From the NCBI GenBank assembly GCA_018806985.1, contig JADANN010000398.1, positions 1,197,501 to 1,261,500 on the forward strand: a stretch of DNA of 64,000 nt, written 5' to 3'. The notes under the pieces are model-generated. The model did not search any database, had not been told where the DNA came from, and saw only the letters and a program-made list of their open reading frames with translations. Within the stretch, counting starts at the first letter, position 1; each line of letters starts with the position of its first letter. Below are positions 1 to 11,770 of this stretch, piece by piece. A program made the translations under genes and the position numbers. This stretch comes from Angiostrongylus vasorum. Taxonomy: Eukaryota > Nematoda > Chromadorea > Rhabditida > Metastrongylidae.

Positions 1-135
1 TTTTTTTATAAGCATGCACGAAGCTGTTATATATTATTCGTTCAAAACAGCTGATGTTTCGGCTGGTTTCGCCTTCTTTAGAGCTTGGAAAGGTCAAGTT
101 ATTTGCAACTTAGCCAATCGCCTCTATAACCTCAA
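1..135 (-). mobile_element. Penelope-like arm fragment with decayed hammerhead motif (family E1)
   Basis: Read on the minus strand this matches the outer arm of the 19.2-22.15 kb Penelope-like element: a decayed copy of the CTGAAGAAGGCG...GCCGAAACGTCAGCT block sits at about 50-95. The element is cut by the window edge, so its full extent is unknown. Confidence 0.6.
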
Positions 136-519
136 CAGAAGAACCACGATACTTAATTTTCAATTGCATTGAAATAAATTAATAAAGATGTTTGGTTGGA
201 TTGATTGGACAGAACTCTAGCAAGATTCTTCATGTGCTACTTGTGAGCAAGTACCGTTCCATCCTTGAACACCATCAGCGAGGTGATGATCTTCGTCAAT
301 AGAAACATGCGGAGGCTCTCTTCTGCTAAAATGACGGTCGGATCCGACATCTTTTGCCACTACAAAAAATACAAATAATGCGATACACTACAGAAATATT
401 GACTAATTGCTGAGCGGCAATCGGCAAATTCGAAGTGCTCCAGCATAAATCAAACAGTTTCACTATTCATTATGAGAGCCTTTATAGTTCTCACACCTTT
501 GTAAAAGAAATATCTGGTA

Positions 520-930
520 GAATACCTGATACTTGATACTTGAATGGCTCGTCTTCATTGGTTGTGCGGGCGCCAGCATAATCTGCATTTTTTCGGAGAT
601 TTGCTGCTCAAGCCGTTGTGGTTCCCTAGAATCCCGACGTTAGCCTGGCCAAAGCCTGACCCAGGTCTTCACCACCACAGGCAGTCGCAGCCCTTGTGGA
701 TCAGAGCGAGATTTGCCACCATGCGACTTTGATACCAGGATGGTAGTGGATCCTTGTATTGGTTTACTCTTAGCTAGGCTTCCTGATGAAAACAATAGAC
801 TCCTTCTCGGCTTGGGAGACCCTACCAGGGGGACGAATCCGCCCGTTGTACATCGCGGCTCGAGACCCAGGAAAACCTCTCAACCAGGTTGAAGCGGTAA
901 ACCGTTGGGAGGATCTGGTAGAATAGCAGA
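520..930 (-). repeat. Family D interspersed repeat
   Basis: This is one of five copies of a 390-bp repeat also found at 10295-10690, 32060-32480, 33530-33925 and 45880-46270. Shared blocks include CATCGTGGCTGGGAGG, a stretch resembling GGTCTCCCAAGCTGAGAAGG, and GGATCCACCACC. One edge carries the ACTTGATACTTGA remnant of the short-word tail seen in other copies. The class is unknown; the tail suggests a retroposon. Confidence 0.7.
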
Positions 931-1509
931 AAGTGATGAATTCTTCAAAAGGATTTGAAAACACCTTGGCTGTTGAGTATTTCAGCAGAATGTAGTTGTC
1001 GAGATGCATTAACGAGATGTTCGATGGTACACTAGATAAGGCGGTTTCATTTCTCTGCTCTTCTAACCACTGAGCGTGTTGTGTAACAAGTGATCGACAG
1101 TGTACTACCATTGTTAGATATCTTTTCCACGCATTCAAATTTATAGCAATACTTCTCTTCCGTGATCTTTTCGCGATTACTAAAAATATTGTGGCGGATC
1201 ACTTCTGCCGTGGACCATCAGACAGTTGTCATAATCATCTCTTGTTGCTAATTTTGCTTCCGGTTTTATTTAGGAGCATCCATTCGAACCGCTAACTGAA
1301 CTGAACATCGTCGCCTACGGTCTATTTTGTGTGACACTCACTGTCGAGATTTTTTCACCTCTCGAACACCTTTAATATGACAAGCGATTGTTTATTGATT
1401 AAAGCTTGGTGCAAAACATCCCTGAAACATCTGAGCGATGTGATTTTGAAATTACAATTCGCTGAATATAATGTTAACTTTTCATTTGTTGTTTGTTGCC
1501 TACTACAAT

Positions 1510-1690
1510 TTTTTCACGTCAGGGTATTATCTGAAATGCAACTACAATGATGCTGAGACATTTGCAAAACTCCGGACTTCAGGTGTCTACGGTGGGGAAC
1601 GAACACGCTATTACTGTTCGCGGGGGATAATGCGTTAGCCACCACACTATGCGGATCTTTTGTTTTCCCTGTCTCCGAATATATTTTGAA
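1510..1690 (-). repeat. Family C SINE-like repeat, minus copy
   Basis: It contains the family C landmarks in reverse: TGCTGAGACATTTGCAAAAC, then a GGTGTCTACGGTGGGGAACG block, then the A-box-like region near GCGTTAGCCACCACAC. It is a single diverged copy. Confidence 0.65.
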
Positions 1691-1964
1691 CGTAGAAAGC
1701 GTTGTATCTAATTTTGAACTCACAGGACAAAATTATATGTTTTCCATACCCTTGAGGAGACATTTCGACCAACTCAGGGTTACTCAAAAGTCGGAACTAC
1801 GGAATTATTACAGCTATATTAAATTAAAATCCTTCGAGACATTTAAAGTAGCTTCAACTTTAGATACTAGGTTTTAATATTAATAGCTGAGCTCAGTGAC
1901 GATTTGTGCTCTGTAGATCATCGCCGATGATGTGTAATTGCTGATAGTACCAATAGAGTAAAAA

Positions 1965-2100
1965 CACAGCTGAGAGAAAAGCAAAACAAAGGTTCGGTTG
2001 ATGTAGTGGATAGCGCGTGAGTCCTCGACTCGGGTAATCGCGGATTCGAAGCCTACCTGAGGAGCCGAATTTTCTTCACATCTCAGCACTTCTACAGCTG
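1965..2100 (+). repeat. tRNA-like SINE head (family C variant)
   Basis: The order is TGTAGTGGATAGCGCG (A-box-like), then GGATTCGAAGCC (B-box-like), then a tail containing TTCACATCTCAGC that matches the family C body. It is a pol III-type SINE head rather than a tRNA gene, because no cloverleaf acceptor stem closes. Confidence 0.5.
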
Positions 2101-2389
2101 TATTTCAATATTAGAGTTGTGCAAATATTTGAACGTACAGTGTGGTCAGTGTGGAGAGATGCAGTCGACAATGAGGAATTAGAGTTCTACGCCACGTATT
2201 AGAGTGGATAGAGCGGGAAGACTTCAGTGTAAGTGAGGGACACCAAATGCTATAAGCATTGGACGAGATTTACTACGTATGTAGAGAACAAACGATAAAG
2301 GTTTTGGCGTTGAACAATCTTTATTGGATGCATTATGCCTTCGAATTCAGCAGGTACCATAAATATGGCTTATGCATATCAGACCTGTA

Positions 2390-2600
2390 CAAAGACTTGC
2401 TATACACTACCGATTGTCAAACAAGCGCTGGTATCCCGCAGAGCATTTCTGCCACCAACTTTCCTACCCGAATAGAGCGCTTACTATGACCGGGGCGGAA
2501 TCGAACCAGCGACTGTTCCAGTTTGAGTTAGCACTAAAATTCTGCCCTACACGTGCCCCTGCGTGTATGGAAAGATCAACCTACAGATAAAAAATAAATG
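2390..2600 (-). repeat. Degenerate tRNA-derived SINE
   Basis: On the minus strand an intact B box (GGTTCGATTCC, near 2490-2520) lies about 50 bases after an A-box-like GTGTAGGGCAG. The body downstream resembles family A only weakly. Confidence 0.45.
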
Positions 2601-3584
2601 TAAACTAATACGCATCAAAAGATTCCTGGTTCTTACTGCTCCATGATTCTTTCTAAATGAACACATATCATCGCACCCTTCACTTAGGTCCGCCAACATA
2701 CTATACGCCCTGTGTCTTAACATGGTTCTGGATCTACGCGCTTTCAAATGTCCTCTTGGTTGCGGGGAGTGCAAAGAACATTTGCCACCGTCCCAGACTC
2801 TAAATACTGTTTTTTCCTGTCTTGACATGTTGTTGCATTGATGAAATACGATTAGTGAAGGAGTGCCGTTTCCCACCGGCCAATCACCAAGCATACGACT
2901 CTCGTGGTTGGTCACGTGCATGAAGCAGTTCAGAAATCATGTTTCCGTGCTCACATGGAGTAATGGGAGCTAACATGATTGAACATCATAAGGTATCATA
3001 TGAGCTTATAAACAACTAGGACGAACAGCGATGTCGTTGCCGCAGTCCTCAATGACTCGATTAACAGAGTGCAGGTGACAGGCTGAGTTCGACGGGTATT
3101 CAGCACCATTGAGCATCCTTCAGGCGACTCAATACATAATGAGCCTATAAAGCCTATCGCTGAACTGATTGTGCGTGTTTTTCTTTCAAGACAAGTCTGG
3201 GACCAATATTACTAGCCCGGGGAAAAGAAGGAGCTAGTCGATCGTAACAATGGATCGGACCAAGGATCGCATGTGTAGTGCAGTTCATGTCTAATTATTG
3301 CATTTGGCGCGCTATCTTGCGTGGATAACGGATAAAATCCACTGCCATCGAGTAACTCTATGAATATTCGAAGCTGCATTCCTATTATTATACTTTTATT
3401 ATACTATACATTCATTGTATTCTTGTTCTAATTTTGAGTTTGTCGTGGTTTTGGATATTACCAGTTGACCAACCACATTGTTGTAAAGACTTCGGTCAAT
3501 GATCAAATCAGAAGTGACTGAACAGTTGCCAGGTAATTTTGCATTGTCTGCATAAATAATTATTTCCGACTCATTACTGGTATC

Positions 3585-3860
3585 ATGGCGTGTGGAGGGC
3601 CGTTGTGCCCTGCAATGTACATGTACTCGTTAGCTCGATTTTGCGCTTTGAGTTCACCGAGCCTCCACCCTCCATGGTCGGCAATTTCGTAGCAGAGCTA
3701 GCTAGTAGGATAGAGTCATAGACTTGATACATTGCAAGGCCACCGTAAGTCATTGTAAGGCCAGATCTGTATTCAATCACCTTTAGTTTGAAGTCGAATG
3801 CATAGCGCATCCCCTCAGAGGTTGATAACCACCAAACACTTTATCCTTTTTATCCTTCTT
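3585..3860 (+). repeat. Family A SINE, degenerate
   Basis: The body retains GGTCGGCAATTT, the TTGATACATTG block, GTCATTGTAAGGCCAGATC and a GTCGAATGCATAGCGCATCC end. The tRNA-like head is decayed. It is older than most family A copies here. Confidence 0.6.
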
Positions 3861-3934
3861 ACTGATGCCAAATTTTCCCAGATGTGACGTTACTGGATCT
3901 ATGGAGTCGTTAAATACAATAGTCACCATCCCGG

Positions 3935-4330
3935 TACACTATTCTTATTCACTTCAACGAAGCTGAGATATTTGCAAAACTCTGGACCGCAGGTGCCTAT
4001 GGTGGGGAACGAACGCGCTATTGTCCTTTCCGGGGAGTAACGCGTTAACCACCACACCATGCGGGTCCTTTCGTTTCGCCTGTCTCTCAGGTTGATGGGT
4101 GATTGCTGATCGGCAAAACACTCGATAGAACTAGCTGAGAGACAGGCGAAACGAAGGACCCGCATGGTGTGGTGGTGAACGCGTTACTCCCCGGAAAGGA
4201 CAATAGCGCGTTCGATCCCCACGATAGGCACCTGCGGTCCAGAGTTTTGCAAATATCTCAGCTTCGTTGAAGTTATATTTCGCAATATATCCTGCCATCA
4301 AAAAGAGTAGGGAGTAAGTAAAAAGGTTAA
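3935..4330. repeat. Inverted dimer of family C (palindrome)
   Basis: A minus copy (about 3945-4090) faces a plus copy (about 4134-4330). The two arms are nearly identical over about 125 bases, from the GATATTTGCAAAACTCTGG block to the CGCCTGTCTCTCAG block, around a spacer of about 40 bases. The plus arm has an A-box-like TGGTGTGGTGG and a B-box-like GCGTTCGATCCC. A transcript would fold into a long hairpin. Confidence 0.8.
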
Positions 4331-4712
4331 AACTATTCTTATTGTAAATTATTATAACAAGGTCGGAAAACGATTTGGCCCAAAGATTATTAGACATATC
4401 TTATAATAAAAGTGATTGATAAATTAGAGGTACAAATATGTACCATGCCACGAGCATTTGATTGCAAATTCGATTTTAGACTTCCACTCTATTAAGCCAA
4501 TCCCTAAGCTCTCCCCTTTGTCTCTGCCTCTCTCTCTCCCACTCTCTCTGGGCTCGATAGACCGACAATGGAGAAACATACAAAGGAAGAACAAGCATTG
4601 ACTATATGAGATCGATCAGTGTTATTCCAGTAATGACCATAAAACTCAATCCGCCATTAAACATATATCTATAGTTTCGAAATGAATTAAATACTTCATA
4701 TATTTATTAGGA

Positions 4713-4985
4713 CGCGAGTAGCGGAGATCGGCGGCGCCCTGCAATACACGTGGGATCGACCCCACGTCCCAGGTCCACCAAACTCTCTTTTAATCTGGGG
4801 TCAGCAAATTGGTACCCGACCTGCGTGGGAGGACAGCAGCACTGATAAGATACATCGGTAGGCAAGTGCGAGTCATTGGAAAGGCCATATATGCATTCAA
4901 TCACCTCCAAACGATGCTTAATGATGTCGAATGCATGACGCATCCCCGACAGACAGATCAATGCCGAGAGCTTTATCCCTGATCC
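4713..4985 (+). repeat. Family A SINE
   Basis: A near full-length copy: a CGGCGGCGCCCTGCAATACA head, the TGGGATCGACCCC B-box region, the CAAATTGGTACCCGACC and CGATGCTTAATGATGTCGAA body blocks, and a GAGCTTTATCC end. The A box is truncated. Confidence 0.8.
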
Positions 4986-5017
4986 ATTATATTTATTACT
5001 CTCAGTATGTAAGGGTG

Positions 5018-5140
5018 CATGTGGCGCAGTGGTTGGAGGCGCCACTGCGACACACCTCCAACGATACTTAATGAAGTCGAATGCATGGCGCATCTCTCAG
5101 TGATTCATCAACGCCGAGACCTTTATCCTTTTACTTTTTT
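5018..5140 (+). repeat. Family A SINE with internal deletion
   Basis: The head (TGGCGCAGTGGTTGGAGG) is fused directly to the 3' end (ACTTAATGAAGTCGAATGC onward to CCTTTATCC), so about 160 internal bases are missing. It lies directly downstream of a full-length copy in the same orientation. Confidence 0.8.
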
Positions 5141-6894
5141 TTAATAGGTAAGGAGGAAGAATGCAGTGATTCTTACGACTAATGATTGCGACCAAAGAGC
5201 TGTCAACACAGCATGCACTATTTCTGGGGAAAAAAAAGCATACTGACTCTAGCGATAGTCAAAGCGCTGAAAAAGTTGGCCACAATGAAAAAATCTTCAC
5301 ACAGCTTAGTGCTAACAACAGGATAAATGCTAATCAGCGGTGTTTCATGAAGTCGTATAAGGCCATCATTGGCGATGAGCGATGAGCTCTATCGTAAATT
5401 CTAATAAGAAACGATTTGTGCCGATTATATGAATTAGGTTTCCGCGATGTGTTTCTTTAGTGAAACGTGCTCCTAAGAACTGCTTGTCGACAAGTCGACC
5501 AATAAACATTAACTAATAGAAAATAATGTTCTCTATTGCAACTTTATTCTTTATGTGTTCTGATGGTGCCAAGTGCCCTCCATTCATATCCCCATCCTAA
5601 CCATCGGGCACGCGAGTAAATACGTCAACCGTTACCATCAGATACAGCACCGGGCGTAATACCAGGCACGACGCATTGCTGCCACTCGTTCGGATCTAGC
5701 CATGTCTCTTAGCACGGCCGTTTGCCTTCTGACGACACGTGAACATCGCCGTCGTTCTTCTTCATCACCCTTTCTCCAGCTTAATCTTCTTCTTTCGCAA
5801 TCATGCTCTTGCTTCACCAATCTCAGCTTGCTGTAGCCCGTGCACCTCTTTGGCTAAGAATCACGTCATCAACGTGTACCTATGTCTCATCTTTCGTGAA
5901 CTATGTTAAACCTTAATAACGTCGTTACAAGCCATAATGTTTGCTCATCTTCAAACTGACTTAACTGTGATCTATTTTGCAACTCGCATCTAATGCTTGT
6001 ATGTCCAATGCATCATTACTCGTGCTTGGCCACGGCAACTCTTCGAACGCAACTTATGTATTAGCCCCTTATTCTCATACTGTTTAAACTGAGCAATTGC
6101 ATTCATTCATAAGTTTGTTACTGCACATCCTTGCAACATCAGCTACGTTAGATTACTCTCTCTTAAGCTTTATGAGGGCTTAATCTCCCTAAGCGCTCAC
6201 TTCAGCACCATTTAATCTTTACACATCTTTCGTTTCTCTTATAGCAAATTAATTGTCTCGTTTAATCTTTTTTATATCACCCACAGTGTATTATTATGGT
6301 ATATTTGTATTGCTGCACGTAATTGTTAGTGTATTCTATTTACTCAGATTACTTACTACTGGACCACCTTAGTTGCAATTTACTGTATATACATTTCTAG
6401 TCTAATTGCGTTATCGCTTAAATACTATGTATGTAAACGGTTTAATCACCCAAGTTTGAGGTGTCCAGCATTGTGACTGCTAATCACCAAAGGCCCCGCG
6501 TGGCACAGGCAAAGGCGAGCAGCTAATACCGACCGAATCTTTTTTAACTACTTGGTATTCATATAACAGCGAGCCGTCCCAACACTGCTTTCAAAGGTGT
6601 GGCGTCTTAAACATTGTTTAAACTTATCGACAATAAACAATTGATGAAATACACAAGCCCAATTTCGAATACAATACCAATTTAGCTTTGCTACTGAGCA
6701 GGTCTTGGAGCAGAAATCCAGATACTGTTGTTGCTCAGCTAAATCAGTGGTGGAAATCAAATCGCATTGTGTGGTGAACAGGGCTTGTATACGGAGGTAC
6801 TGTCGTCTTCGTTGGCGAAGATATAAGATTTTGTGGGAGCCGCTACCCCACCGATCCCTTTCCCTTTACTACGTGACCCAACGCCGTCACACTG
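5141..6894. other. No recognisable feature
   Basis: A weak 67-codon open frame at 5182-5385 has no splice signals or familiar motif. The stretch 5640-5820 is pyrimidine-rich on the plus strand. I see no family A-E copy or convincing exon. Confidence 0.5.
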
Positions 6895-7190
6895 CACAGA
6901 TTCCAGCACTTCCTACATACGACCCATTTCCTGCCATCCATCCCCCCACGAATTTCCCCGAACCTCCTCAGTGCTTGAGCTCGGATGCGACTTGAAGGAT
7001 TTTTCGTGTACGTTGCGAAAGTCGTCGGATGGCGGTCGAGTTGATTCTCAGTGGAGACCTGCGAAATATGCTAAAACGTTCTCACGTGGATTGGAGGGAA
7101 TAAACTTGCCCCCGGAAACGGCTGCTACCAGTTCCCAGACTCATGAGGCATGAGAAGGTTGCTCAGATCGGCGTAGATTGAGCCAGCGAC
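6895..7190 (-). repeat. Family B SINE, decayed
   Basis: The 3' end reads ATTCCAGCACTTCC...CATCCATCC near 6898-6945, matching copies at 12475, 43390 and 56195. The rest resembles the family B body only loosely. Confidence 0.5.
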
Positions 7191-7319
7191 TGGGTAGATT
7201 AGGCTGCTAGCGTAATGAACAGGATCATCAGCGCAATGCTTTTAAGATGCGAAAACTGCTTTTGCAGGCGTTAAATTTTCAAAACTTTTTGCAAATGCTA
7301 CCTACCTTAACAAATAGCG

Positions 7320-7545
7320 CATAAAGTCTTCCGCTTTAATCAATCTCTCAGCGACATACCAAGCCCTTAAGCGCTGTAAAGGCGATTAAATGTATATTTG
7401 ACATATGAAATGATTTTGCTTGAGCACATGTAAGTCCTTATCCTCCCAGACAAATGTGGTGCCAATTCGCAGACCTAGGAGGAACAACAACTGTGGCTAG
7501 CGGAGGCGCGGTCTCGAACTACAGTAATGTATTTGTCAACAGCGC
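7320..7545 (-). repeat. Family A SINE, degenerate minus copy
   Basis: It retains ATCAATCTCTCAG near its start, TATCCTCCCAGACAAATGTGG near 7440 and a GGAGGCGCGG remnant of the head. Many substitutions mark it as old. Confidence 0.6.
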
Positions 7546-8750
7546 TTCACAGCCGCGATGATTCGGATGGAATCTCTTCAGTGGTTGTTTCTTCATGCTC
7601 TGCGGGTTTCCGTAGTTGTCGCACCCAGTCAAATCAAATAAGCTGGAGAACTGCACGAATGAAATAGTATCATCTATAGTTCCCTTTTATACAAAACCTT
7701 CCTTGTTTGACTGGAATGTTTTGACTTCAGTAGATAGCTCTGTAGAATACAGAACGCTTCCTGCTTGTTTTCCACCACAAATCATTCGTTTTCATCCTAG
7801 TAATCTGACTACTAATAGCTGGTATATACTAGTTATGCCATTTAATACTTGCAAAACCTCCGTACTAAATTGACCAAACCTGCCATCGTATGGGAGCTGG
7901 GAATTGGTGCCGCATTTCTCTCGGAAGTCCCCTCCTGTTCATTAGACCTAGGAATGCCTTATCGCAGCTATCCCAACAACCGTTTTTTTTCTATAGGAAG
8001 AGTCGATTCGACCAGCATTCAAGATCATTCATGAAGAAGATCTAGAGTCTTTTTTTGGAGTAGCAGAGACCATAAGCGAATCCGAACACCTTCGTGGATG
8101 ACGGAGATAAAGCAGCGTACCGACCGAAATAAGTGCTGGTGTTGGCAGAATAAATGTAGGAAGAGTTTTAGTACTGAGTCTCATTTAAACTCTGCATGGA
8201 AAACCAACTTCTTGGTCCTCTTATTGCATCCTTTTGTAAGTTGTTATAAGCCAAGAGATTGACCACGTATGCATCTATTGTATAATCATAGCGCTATCGA
8301 AGCAACTTCATGTCGCAAGAATCCATAAATAGTGAGAAGACTTTCGTTGCCTGTCTGAATTGCTAAGGTAGGGACCATCATTATGCAAGGCGATAATTTG
8401 AAACATAAGTCATGCTGACTTCATCGGCTATCTCTTCTACTTCATAACGTTCTGCTTCCGCATTGCATCAAAGTTCGCCGTAATCTTCCTCATGAAACAA
8501 ATCTTCGGTAATACGCCCTACTGTTCTTCATCATCATTGCTGGAGCCTTAGTAATCTATTGGTCTTAAGGTTATTTGGAAGGTGTCACATAACACAAAAT
8601 GTTTTTAACGAACTTACTGTTGAGGACAACAATAAAAAAAATGAGGCAAAAAACCGTCTAGTGTAAAATCAAAAAAATATTACTACGTTGTTCGGAAATT
8701 AGGGTCCGATCTGTAGTTTTATTTTTTCCCGTATATGTTTTAGCAAAAAA
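7546..8750. other. No recognisable feature
   Basis: Short open frames at 7616-7873 and 7849-8034 lack motifs, and no repeat family named here covers the region. Nothing supports a gene. Confidence 0.4.
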
Positions 8751-9036
8751 GGGCGCGTGTGGCGCAGTGGTCGGAGGAGCCCTGCAACACACACGTGGAA
8801 TTGATCCCCGCGCCCGTGGCCCACCAAGCCTTCCATCCCTCCAGGGTCGGAAAATCGGTACCAGCCTTGTCTAGAAGGATAGCAGCACAGGCTCGATACA
8901 TCGGTAGGCCACCGCGAGTTACTGTAAAGGCCAGATATGCATTGAATCACTTCCAAACGACGCTTAGTGAAGTCGATTGCATGGCGCATCCCTCAGGGAT
9001 TCATCAACGCCAAGGGCTTTATCCTTTATCCCTTAT
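8751..9036 (+). repeat. Family A SINE with target duplication
   Basis: The head has an A box (TGGCGCAGTGG, 8760-8770) and a B box (GGAATTGATCCC, 8798-8809). The body runs to GGGCTTTATCC and the TTTATCCC tail. The flanks share TATGTTTTAGCAA before and TATGTTCTAGCAA after, a 13-base target-site duplication with one mismatch. This is a tRNA-derived, LINE-mobilised element with no protein product. Confidence 0.9.
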
Positions 9037-9109
9037 GTTCTAGCAATAGTTTTTCTTCCGAATGCTGCACTGCTATATGTCGTTGCAAGGCTAGTTTTAT
9101 GCGCGTTCG

Positions 9110-10165
9110 CTCGGTATACTTGAATTCGGGTTTATGGAAAATTGGGGTTCATGAAAACTTTTAAAGATTAAGAGCTCATACGTCAAAACAGCAATTTCGA
9201 CAAATCTACTTCGACGGATTAGAACTCGGACGTCATGCAGCACAAACTGCTCGAAGCAAATGAGGTATGGATCCAAGAAAATATCAACGAACGCAAAGTA
9301 CAACGTTGCTTCCAAAAATCTCATCGTGGCAAACTGAACCTTGAAGATGAGTGGAAGGAGGTTCGCGGATATCCTTTTACTATTGACGAAGATGAATTGA
9401 AGGATTCCCTGCAAGTGAATACAGTTCAAGAATTTGCAGAAGGCCTCTGTATAAGCACCTCGACTGTTTCGTGCATCTACAGAGAATTCTCTACCCAGAG
9501 ACAACTAGAAAGTCAAAGAAGCTCGACAAATCGATGCCGCACGCAATAAAACAAGTCGTCGTTTTGAGATGTTGTCGGCGCTTCCTCTGTGCAACCAAAA
9601 CGACCCAGTTCTTTCCAGAACTGTGACGTGTGACGAGAAATAGATCGTGTACGACAGCAGGTAAGGACAAGTTCAGTGGTTGGACCACGGTGAAGCACCT
9701 CAGCACCTCGCAAAAATGAAAATTGAACCAAAAAAGTCATTCTGACTATTTTGTGGTCCACAGCTTGTTTGACTTATCACGGACTCTCGTATCCGGATGA
9801 AACGATTCCTGCAAAAAAAGTACGCTGCGCAACGCACTGGTCAACAGAAAGGGATCAATCCTCCGCGATAAAGCACGGCGACATATCGTACGACCGACGT
9901 TTGAAAAACTGATCGAGATGAGTTACGAAACTCCGCCTCATCCATCGCACTCGCAAAACCCATCACCTACCGGCTACCACTGCTTCAAGCATCTTGACAA
10001 CTTTCTGTATGAAAAATGCTTCAAAAAATCAACCTGAGGCCAAAAGTGCCTTCAACGACCTCATTGCTTCCAGGAATCCAGAATTCTATGCAGATGGCAT
10101 AATTGAGTTCCTTATTGTGAATTGTGCACATTCTAATGGTTTCTATTTCGATCAGTAAAGTTTAT
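9110..10165 (+). pseudogene. Mariner-family (Tc1/mariner) transposase remnant
   Basis: Translated pieces in shifting frames match mariner transposase in order. They are a helix-turn-helix region (ERKVQRCFQK, LEDEWKEVRG, EFAEGLCISTSTVS; 9290-9480), the first catalytic aspartate in TCDEK (9630s), a WLDHGEAPQ-type block (9690s), the second aspartate in LRDKARRH (about 9870), and a C-terminal FKHLDNF and NPEFYADGI region (9985-10100). It is inactive: a stop replaces the conserved Trp after CDEK, frames shift several times, and the third catalytic aspartate region reads SQNPSPTG where the family has SPDLSPTD. Terminal inverted repeats were not resolved. Transposase normally cuts and pastes its own DNA; this copy encodes none. 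Confidence 0.9.
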
Positions 10166-10294
10166 TCTAAGCTGATATATGCTGCTTGCTAAACCAAACT
10201 TGCAATCGGGCATTAATTTTCGATGAACCTAAAAGGACAGTGCAGTGAACACTGCTTAATCCGATTTCTTGCATGGTATTACCACAAACCTCCC

Positions 10295-10690
10295 AACTGT
10301 TTACCGTCTCATCGTGGCTGGGAGGTGTTCCTGGGTGGTGGAATGCGATGTACAATGGGGGATTCATCCCCCCGGCAGGGTCCCTCAAGCTGAGGAGTCT
10401 GGCGTTTCCATCAGGAAGCCCAGCTAAGAGTAAACCAATACCGCGACCCACCACCGCCATGGTTTCAAATAGTCGCATGGTGGCAAATCTCTCTCTGATT
10501 TACAAAGACGGCGACTGTCTGTGGTGGTGACGACCTAGAGCAGACTTTAGCCTGGTGACCTCGGGACTCCAGGGAACCACAAAGGCTAAACCAGCAAAAA
10601 CTCCGGCAAAATGAGGATTATGCTGGGGGCTCGCAAACCAGTGAAGAAGGGCCATCCAATTATCCAAGTAAGTAAGTACTAGCACAAAAG
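10295..10690 (+). repeat. Family D repeat
   Basis: A full-length copy from GTTTACCGTCTCATCGTGG to the AAGTAAGTAAG tail at about 10668-10678. The tandem GTAA tail resembles the short-word tails of non-autonomous retroposons. Confidence 0.8.
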
Positions 10691-10766
10691 CTTTTTCAAG
10701 TATAGTAATGGTCGTCATCAACACAGTAGTTTGCTTATGAGGAATTTAAATGGATATTGATTAGAC

Positions 10767-11036
10767 GTGCGCGCTGCGCAGTGGTTCGAGGCGCCACTGC
10801 GACGCACACGTGGAATCGATCCCGGTGCCCATGGCCCACCAAGCCTTCCATCCTTTCGGAGTCACCAGTTGGTATCAGACTTCTCTGGGAGGATAGCAGC
10901 ACTGGCTCGATACATCGATCGGCTACCGCGAGTCATTGTAAAGGCCAGATAAGCATTCAATCACCTCCAACGATACTTAATGAATTCGAATGCATGACGC
11001 ATTCCTCAGGTATTGATCAATGCCGAGAGTTTTTTT
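10767..11036 (+). repeat. Family A SINE with target duplication
   Basis: The head GCTGCGCAGTGGTTCGAGG is followed by a GGAATCGATCCC B box and the standard body. TTGATTAGAC precedes it and recurs just after its 3' end near 11047-11057, giving a 10-base target duplication. Confidence 0.88.
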
Positions 11037-11483
11037 ATTAGCTTTGTTGATTAGACAATCATGAATGCTCAAGCATGACAACGGCCCCACCATTTTTCAC
11101 TAGGTCCGTAAGCCGTCATCATTGAATAATGTGTCTAGAACGATGCACCATTTTGTTTTTTATATGTTACCAAAATGGAACAACACGGTGTGTCATTACA
11201 GTTGGTTACGTGAATGGATTTTTGCAGAGTAAAGCGATCTCGCAGAAGAACACTGGTGAACGAAGGACAATGTTCTTGCGAACAGCGCCGACCAGCGGTA
11301 TCCGTTTGGAACCTTAGTCCTCCTAAACTTTGTGAAATGTTGTAAGAAAAATTCTTTCCACGAACACTTGTGATGTTGAACTTAGGTGCTAGCCATTTTT
11401 TGTGAGACTTGCGGAAAAACGGCAGCTTTCCCACTCGCTTAAAACAACGCTGAAAAAATATTTCCTCAGAGGCACACAGAAGG

Positions 11484-11770
11484 ATAAAGAAAAAAAGGAT
11501 AAAGCTGTTGGTACTGATCAATCCTTTAGGGACATACCATGCATACGACTTCATTAAGCATCGTTTGGAGGTGATTGAATGCATGTCTGGCCTTTACAAT
11601 GATTCGCGGTGTCCCGTCGATCTATCGAACCAGTGCTGCTACCTCCCAGACAAGCATGGTACCAATTCGCCGACCCCGATAAGATGGAAAGCTTGGTGAG
11701 ACTCGGGTGGGGGGGATCGATCCCAGGTGTATTGCAGAGCGCCTCCGACCACTGCACCACACGCGCCCAT
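11484..11770 (-). repeat. Family A SINE, minus copy
   Basis: Reverse-strand copy starting with AAGGATAAAGC and ending in CACCACACGCGCCC. The B-box region reads GGGATCGATCCC on this strand. Confidence 0.88.

Noticed and set aside
5182..5385. A 67-codon frame starting with ATG
   Set aside because: It lies in an otherwise gene-free stretch with no splice-leader acceptor, poly(A) signal or recognisable motif.
8760..8809. A and B boxes suggesting tRNA genes here and at other family A heads
   Set aside because: The heads lack a closing acceptor stem and anticodon arm, recur with the same non-tRNA body and have target duplications, so they are SINEs.
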